From NCBI GenBank assembly GCA_027010905.1, contig JALVBA010000103.1:1-10830 (forward strand): a stretch of 10,830 nucleotides of DNA, in the 5' to 3' direction. A program made the position numbers and the translations under genes. Every line of letters starts with the position of its first letter. Within the stretch, counting starts at the first letter, position 1. The notes beneath the pieces are model-generated. The model made no database searches. It had not been told where the DNA came from and was given only the letters and a program-made list of their open reading frames with translations. The DNA comes from Marinilabiliaceae bacterium. Lineage in GTDB: Bacteria; Bacteroidota; Bacteroidia; Bacteroidales; Marinilabiliaceae. This document shows, in pieces, positions 7,190 through 10,830 of the stretch.

Positions 7190-7208
7190 CCTGCCTGCTG
7201 CAGGCAGG
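7190..7208. repeat. GC-rich 9-bp hairpin in the pheT leader
   Basis: cctgcctgc and gcaggcagg form a perfect 9-bp inverted repeat around a single T; on RNA this would be a 7-bp stem with a 5-nt loop. It stands out as GC-rich in AT-rich surroundings. No T run follows, so it does not look like an intrinsic terminator. The flanks (ctctgcgcc before, tgcctctgtg after) resemble each other loosely, which suggests a dispersed repeat. It lies between the promoter and the start codon. Confidence 0.6.
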
Positions 7209-7249
7209 ATTGTGCCTCTGTGTTAGTCATTTTATTAAATTATAAACAG

Positions 7250-9703
7250 ATGAAAATCTCATACAACTGGTTAAAGAGTTATGTCAACATAGATCTACCC
7301 GTAGAGCAACTTTCTGAAATACTTACCGATATAGGCCTCGAAGTGGGCGGTATCGAGGAGGTACAGTCGGTAAAGGGTGGCATGGAGGGATTGGTAATTG
7401 GTAAGGTGCTTACTTGCGAGAAACACCCTAATGCCGATAAACTGAGTGTTACTACCGTTGATGTCGGTATGGGAGAGACACTCCCCATTGTTTGTGGTGC
7501 TCCCAATGTGGCAGCCGGTCAGAAGGTGGTAGTTGCGACTGTAGGTACGGTTCTTTATGATGGAGATGAGAGTTTTAAAATTAAGAAATCAAAAATACGT
7601 GGTGAGGTTTCTGAGGGTATGATTTGTGCTGAAGATGAGATTGGAATAGGCACTGCTCATGACGGAATAATAGAGCTGCCTGTTGATGTTGCAGAGGGTA
7701 CTGCTGCCAAAGAGTATTTTAAGGTTGAGAATGATACTGTATTTGAGATTGACTTAACTCCAAATCGTATCGATAGTGCCTCTCATATTGGTGTTGCACG
7801 TGACCTGGCTGCTTACCTTAAACAGACAGAGCAAGATGTTAAGGTTGAGCTTCCATCTGTTGAAGATTTTGCTGTAGATAATCACAATTTCCCTGTTGAG
7901 GTGGTTGTTGAAACAGAAGAGGCATGTACAAGATATAGCGGAGTAACTATCTCGGGAGTTAAAATTGCCGAATCACCTGATTGGTTGAAAAAGAGATTGA
8001 TTTCACTCGGTATGACACCCATAAATAATATTGTTGACGTTACAAATTTTGTTCTGCACGAGCTTGGTCAGCCTCTGCATAGTTTCGATGGTGACAAGAT
8101 TTCGGGAAACAGGGTTGTTGTTAAAACATTAAATGAAGGTACTCCGTTTGTAACCCTTGACGAAAAGGAGAGGGAGCTTTCAGGAAACGACCTGATGATT
8201 TGTAATGCTGAAGAGGGGATGTGTATTGCCGGAGTGTTTGGTGGTGTTGACAGCGGTGTGTCAGACTCTACTACAAAAATATTTTTAGAGAGTGCTTGTT
8301 TTAATCCTGTTTATGTTCGCAAAACAGCTAAAAGGCATATTCTTAGTACCGATGCCAGTTTTAGATTTGAACGTGGTACTGACCCAAACATTACTGTTTA
8401 CGCCCTCAAACGTGCAGCCCTGTTGATTAAAGAGGTTGCCGGAGGAACAATATCCAGCGATATTGTTGATATTTATTCTGAGCCTGTTGCCGATTTTGAA
8501 GTTGAGGTAGAGTGTAAGAATATTCAGCGGTTAATAGGGAAGAGTATTCCTAAAGATAGAATTAAACTGATTCTGGAAGGGCTTGAAATAAAAGTCAAAG
8601 ATGAAACGGAAGAGGGGTTTGTTGCTGTTGTTCCGCCATACAGGGTTGATGTTAAGCGTGAGGCTGATATTATTGAGGAGATTCTAAGAATTTACGGTTA
8701 CAACAATATTGAGATTCCCGGCGCTGTTAAGTCCACCATTGTTTACTCTAAAAAGCCTGATGATAACAAGCTAAAGAACAAGATTGCAGGTCAGTTGGTC
8801 TCGAGGGGTTTTTATGAAATAATGTGCAACTCATTAACCAAGGCCGATTACTACAACGACCTTCAAACATATTCAAGGGACAAATTGGTTGAGTTGTCAA
8901 ATCCATTGAGTAAAGACCTTAATGGAATGCGTCAAACACTTCTGTTTGGTGGGTTGGAGTCTATTGAGCACAACGCCAACAGAAAAAACAGCGATTTGAA
9001 ACTGTTTGAGTTTGGTAACTGCTACTATTTTAAAACCGGTAAGGATAAGCATATTCAAAAAAATTACAGGGAGGAGAGCCATATCGCTCTGTTTATGACA
9101 GGAAGTAAAAACTCTGTTAACTGGAATACACCAAACGAGAGTGTAACCTTCTACGACCTGAAAAATCAGGTTGAAAAAGTATTGGAACGTTTAGGTGTTA
9201 ATATGGATGATATTCAGAAAAGCAACTCTGACCTTGACCTGTTGTCGGGTGGTTTGAAATATTCAGCGTCAAACAAAACGTTGGTTAATTTCGGTATGGT
9301 TAGTAAGAATGTATTGAAAAAGGCAGATGTTTCTATTCCGGTTTTCTATGCTGAGATATACTGGAATAATGTTGTTAAGATGATTTCAGGAGCAGAGGTT
9401 ACATTTAAAGAGATATCTAAATTTCCGGAAGTTAAACGTGACCTGGCACTTGTGATTGACCAATCGGTAACATTTGATGCAATAAAGGCAGTAGCACAAA
9501 AAACTGAGAAGAAACTGCTTAAGAGTATCTCACTATTCGATGTTTACGAGGGAGACAAAATAGAGTTGGGTAAAAAATCGTATGCCGTAAGTTTTATTCT
9601 TCAGGACGAAACAAAAACCCTTAAAGATAAGCAGATCGATAAGATTATGCAGAAACTTATGATGAACTTTGAGAGGGAGTTGGGGGCAAAGATTAGGAAG
9701 TAG
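7250..9703 (+). CDS. pheT: Phenylalanine--tRNA ligase beta subunit
   Basis: Predicted 817-residue beta subunit of the (alpha-beta)2 phenylalanyl-tRNA synthetase, which charges tRNA-Phe in the cytoplasm. The chosen ATG gives the canonical start MKISYNWLKSYVNID; an upstream in-frame GTG would add ten residues that the family lacks. The domain order is complete. An EMAP-type tRNA-binding OB fold runs from about residue 45 to 150 (GLVIGKV, KHPNADKL, IVCGAPN). A B3/B4 editing domain lies at about 210-370 (RYSGVTISGV, NNIVDVTNFVLHELGQPLH). The B5 domain is at about 415-487 (PYRVDVKREADIIEEILRIYGYN), followed by the catalytic-like module. The C-terminal ferredoxin-fold anticodon-binding domain spans about 722-817 (FPEVKRDLALVIDQSVTF, ending GAKIRK). 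Length fits the family. pheS is not adjacent within the window, which is common in Bacteroidota. The gene has its own promoter and a 21-bp gap to the convergent gene at its 3' end. Confidence 0.97.
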   Translation: MKISYNWLKSYVNIDLPVEQLSEILTDIGLEVGGIEEVQSVKGGMEGLVIGKVLTCEKHPNADKLSVTTVDVGMGETLPIVCGAPNVAAGQKVVVATVGTVLYDGDESFKIKKSKIRGEVSEGMICAEDEIGIGTAHDGIIELPVDVAEGTAAKEYFKVENDTVFEIDLTPNRIDSASHIGVARDLAAYLKQTEQDVKVELPSVEDFAVDNHNFPVEVVVETEEACTRYSGVTISGVKIAESPDWLKKRLISLGMTPINNIVDVTNFVLHELGQPLHSFDGDKISGNRVVVKTLNEGTPFVTLDEKERELSGNDLMICNAEEGMCIAGVFGGVDSGVSDSTTKIFLESACFNPVYVRKTAKRHILSTDASFRFERGTDPNITVYALKRAALLIKEVAGGTISSDIVDIYSEPVADFEVEVECKNIQRLIGKSIPKDRIKLILEGLEIKVKDETEEGFVAVVPPYRVDVKREADIIEEILRIYGYNNIEIPGAVKSTIVYSKKPDDNKLKNKIAGQLVSRGFYEIMCNSLTKADYYNDLQTYSRDKLVELSNPLSKDLNGMRQTLLFGGLESIEHNANRKNSDLKLFEFGNCYYFKTGKDKHIQKNYREESHIALFMTGSKNSVNWNTPNESVTFYDLKNQVEKVLERLGVNMDDIQKSNSDLDLLSGGLKYSASNKTLVNFGMVSKNVLKKADVSIPVFYAEIYWNNVVKMISGAEVTFKEISKFPEVKRDLALVIDQSVTFDAIKAVAQKTEKKLLKSISLFDVYEGDKIELGKKSYAVSFILQDETKTLKDKQIDKIMQKLMMNFERELGAKIRK

Positions 9704-9724
9704 GAAAATGCTTGATACTAATCG

Positions 9725-10830
9725 TTAATACAAAAAGCCAAATAGCCATAAAGGGATTGTGTTTCTTGTGCCAACTTCTATGTTGTCTAATACTAAAAAT
9801 GCATCGTTGATACCTGCTATCTGCTTTTTTGTTTTGTTTTTGCCTCCAATTTCTATTGTGTATTTATCATTAATTAAAAAATCACCTTTTAAAGGAATAT
9901 TTATTTTGTGTGTTTGAGAAACTTGGTTCATGAAAAATGTTTCTCTTAAATTCCCGGTTAAAGCATTTTGTTTTGCAATAGTGAAAACTAAGTTGGTATT
10001 TCGAAGATATAGTTTTTCAGGTTTTGCCATATGGCTAATACCTTTATTGTACTTATGTACTTGGTATAGTAGATGAGCTTTCTCTAATAGCGACAAAGCT
10101 TTTATCATAAACGGACGTGACAGTTCTACTTTCTCACTTAATTTGCTAATGTTTGGAACAAATGGAACACTTGTGGAAATAGCATAAAGTAGCTTTTTAA
10201 GCTTTACAATGTGACTATAATATAAATTTTCAACAGTTCTTAAATCCACATCTAAAATAAGATTAATTGTGTTTAACACTCTATTATAATATTCATCAAT
10301 GCCTTCTGTAAAGTAAGGATATTGACCATATCTAATATATTTATTGAATTCAAAAACAGGCTTTACCTTTTTAGTTATTTCTGTTGCTATTTTTTTATGA
10401 TTTGCCAATATCTCTTCCAATGTGAAGGTGGGGAATTCAATGTTGCTCTCTAGTTCAATAAACTCACGTAGCGATAGTTCAGGGAGAATGTGGGTGACAG
10501 CTCTCCGACTTAAATCTGATTCGGCTCTGTAAATGTCGAGAATAGAAGATGATGTAAAAACTACATTCAGTTTAGGGAAATCATCGTAAATCAATTTTAT
10601 CTCTCGTGACCAGTTTGGATATTTATGAACTTCGTCAAGTAATAAATAATTTCCATTATTGATGGCAAAATGCTCGGCAAGGTCATAAAGATTACTATTT
10701 GTAAAAAACAAATCGTCTAATGCAACATAAAGTACGGTTTTATCATTTAATAATTGTCTTTTACCGAATTGTTGTAATATAGTTGTTTTGCCGGTTCCGC
10801 GTGCTCCTTTTATTGCAATTAGTCGATGGC
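9725..10830 (-). CDS. AAA+ ATPase with DUF4143-type C-terminus, 5' end off window
   Basis: Partial gene. The frame stays open to the right edge, so the true start lies beyond 10830 and 367 residues are visible. The in-frame TTG at 10711 is not the start, because the P-loop lies upstream of it. Walker A is GARGTGKTT (10807-10781) and Walker B is YLLLDEVH (10648-10625), followed by KYPNW as in the AAA_14 group. A later FTSSSILDIYR fits sensor 1. The C-terminal half has a helical winged-helix-like part (VPFVPNISKLSEKVELSRPFM) and GDFLINDKYTIEIGGKNK near 9838-9890, resembling the PD-(D/E)xK-like fold of DUF4143 proteins. Such ATPases are widespread in Bacteria and Archaea and often variable between strains; their cellular role is mostly unknown. 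No membrane segment is seen. Base composition is visibly lower in G+C than that of pheT, suggesting separate acquisition. It is convergent with pheT, with 21 bp between stops and no clear terminator. Confidence 0.85.
   Translation of the reverse strand, partial: HRLIAIKGARGTGKTTILQQFGKRQLLNDKTVLYVALDDLFFTNSNLYDLAEHFAINNGNYLLLDEVHKYPNWSREIKLIYDDFPKLNVVFTSSSILDIYRAESDLSRRAVTHILPELSLREFIELESNIEFPTFTLEEILANHKKIATEITKKVKPVFEFNKYIRYGQYPYFTEGIDEYYNRVLNTINLILDVDLRTVENLYYSHIVKLKKLLYAISTSVPFVPNISKLSEKVELSRPFMIKALSLLEKAHLLYQVHKYNKGISHMAKPEKLYLRNTNLVFTIAKQNALTGNLRETFFMNQVSQTHKINIPLKGDFLINDKYTIEIGGKNKTKKQIAGINDAFLVLDNIEVGTRNTIPLWLFGFLY

Noticed and set aside
7220..7249. Upstream GTG start for pheT
   Set aside because: The canonical PheT N-terminus MKISYNWL begins at the ATG at 7250, and the extra ten residues have no counterpart in the family.
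9704..9724. Bidirectional terminator between pheT and the ATPase gene
   Set aside because: The 21 bases contain no inverted repeat or T run.
10709..10711. TTG start for the ATPase at 10711
   Set aside because: The frame stays open to the window edge and encodes the Walker A motif GARGTGKTT upstream, so the gene is longer and truncated by the window.

Overview
The window reads as chromosome of a member of the Bacteroidota, most likely an anaerobic or marine Bacteroidales-type glycan degrader. The reasons are three successive lipoprotein carbohydrate-processing enzymes (GH92 mannosidase-like, six-hairpin glycosidase-like, formylglycine sulfatase), the lack of clear Shine-Dalgarno sequences before starts, and a textbook Bacteroidota promoter (TTTG, 19-nt spacer, TAnnTTTG) before pheT. 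No species-level call is possible from the sequence alone.

Layout. Positions 1-105 are AT-rich and carry no recognisable gene. Positions 106-2478 encode a divergent GH92 lipoprotein. A 280-bp intergenic region follows; it holds a 129-nt near-perfect inverted repeat and two further overlapping, mutually exclusive hairpins. Positions 2759-4060 encode a lipoprotein that looks like an (alpha/alpha)6-barrel glycosidase of no family I can name. Positions 4106-6211 encode a type I sulfatase lipoprotein with a C-terminal PA14-like domain. Five degenerate 8-bp tandem repeats then run up to 3 nt before a CvfB-type S1 RNA-binding protein (6281-7117). pheT (7250-9703) has its own promoter and a leader containing a GC-rich hairpin. 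Converging on pheT, with only 21 bp between them, is the 3' part of an AAA+ ATPase gene of the DUF4143-associated type (9725 to beyond 10830, minus strand). It is visibly more AT-rich than its neighbours.

How the genes work together. The first three genes share strand and envelope localisation and make a plausible unit for stripping sugar and sulfate from a sulfated, possibly mannose-containing glycan. The substrate is inference, and no SusC/SusD pair or regulator lies in the window. cvfB and pheT are housekeeping genes (RNA binding and translation). The ATPase looks like an accessory gene placed next to the core block. The least explained items are the unassigned six-hairpin enzyme, the atypical conserved motifs of the GH92 protein, and the large palindrome between them. 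I saw no RNA gene, CRISPR array, insertion sequence or phage gene.
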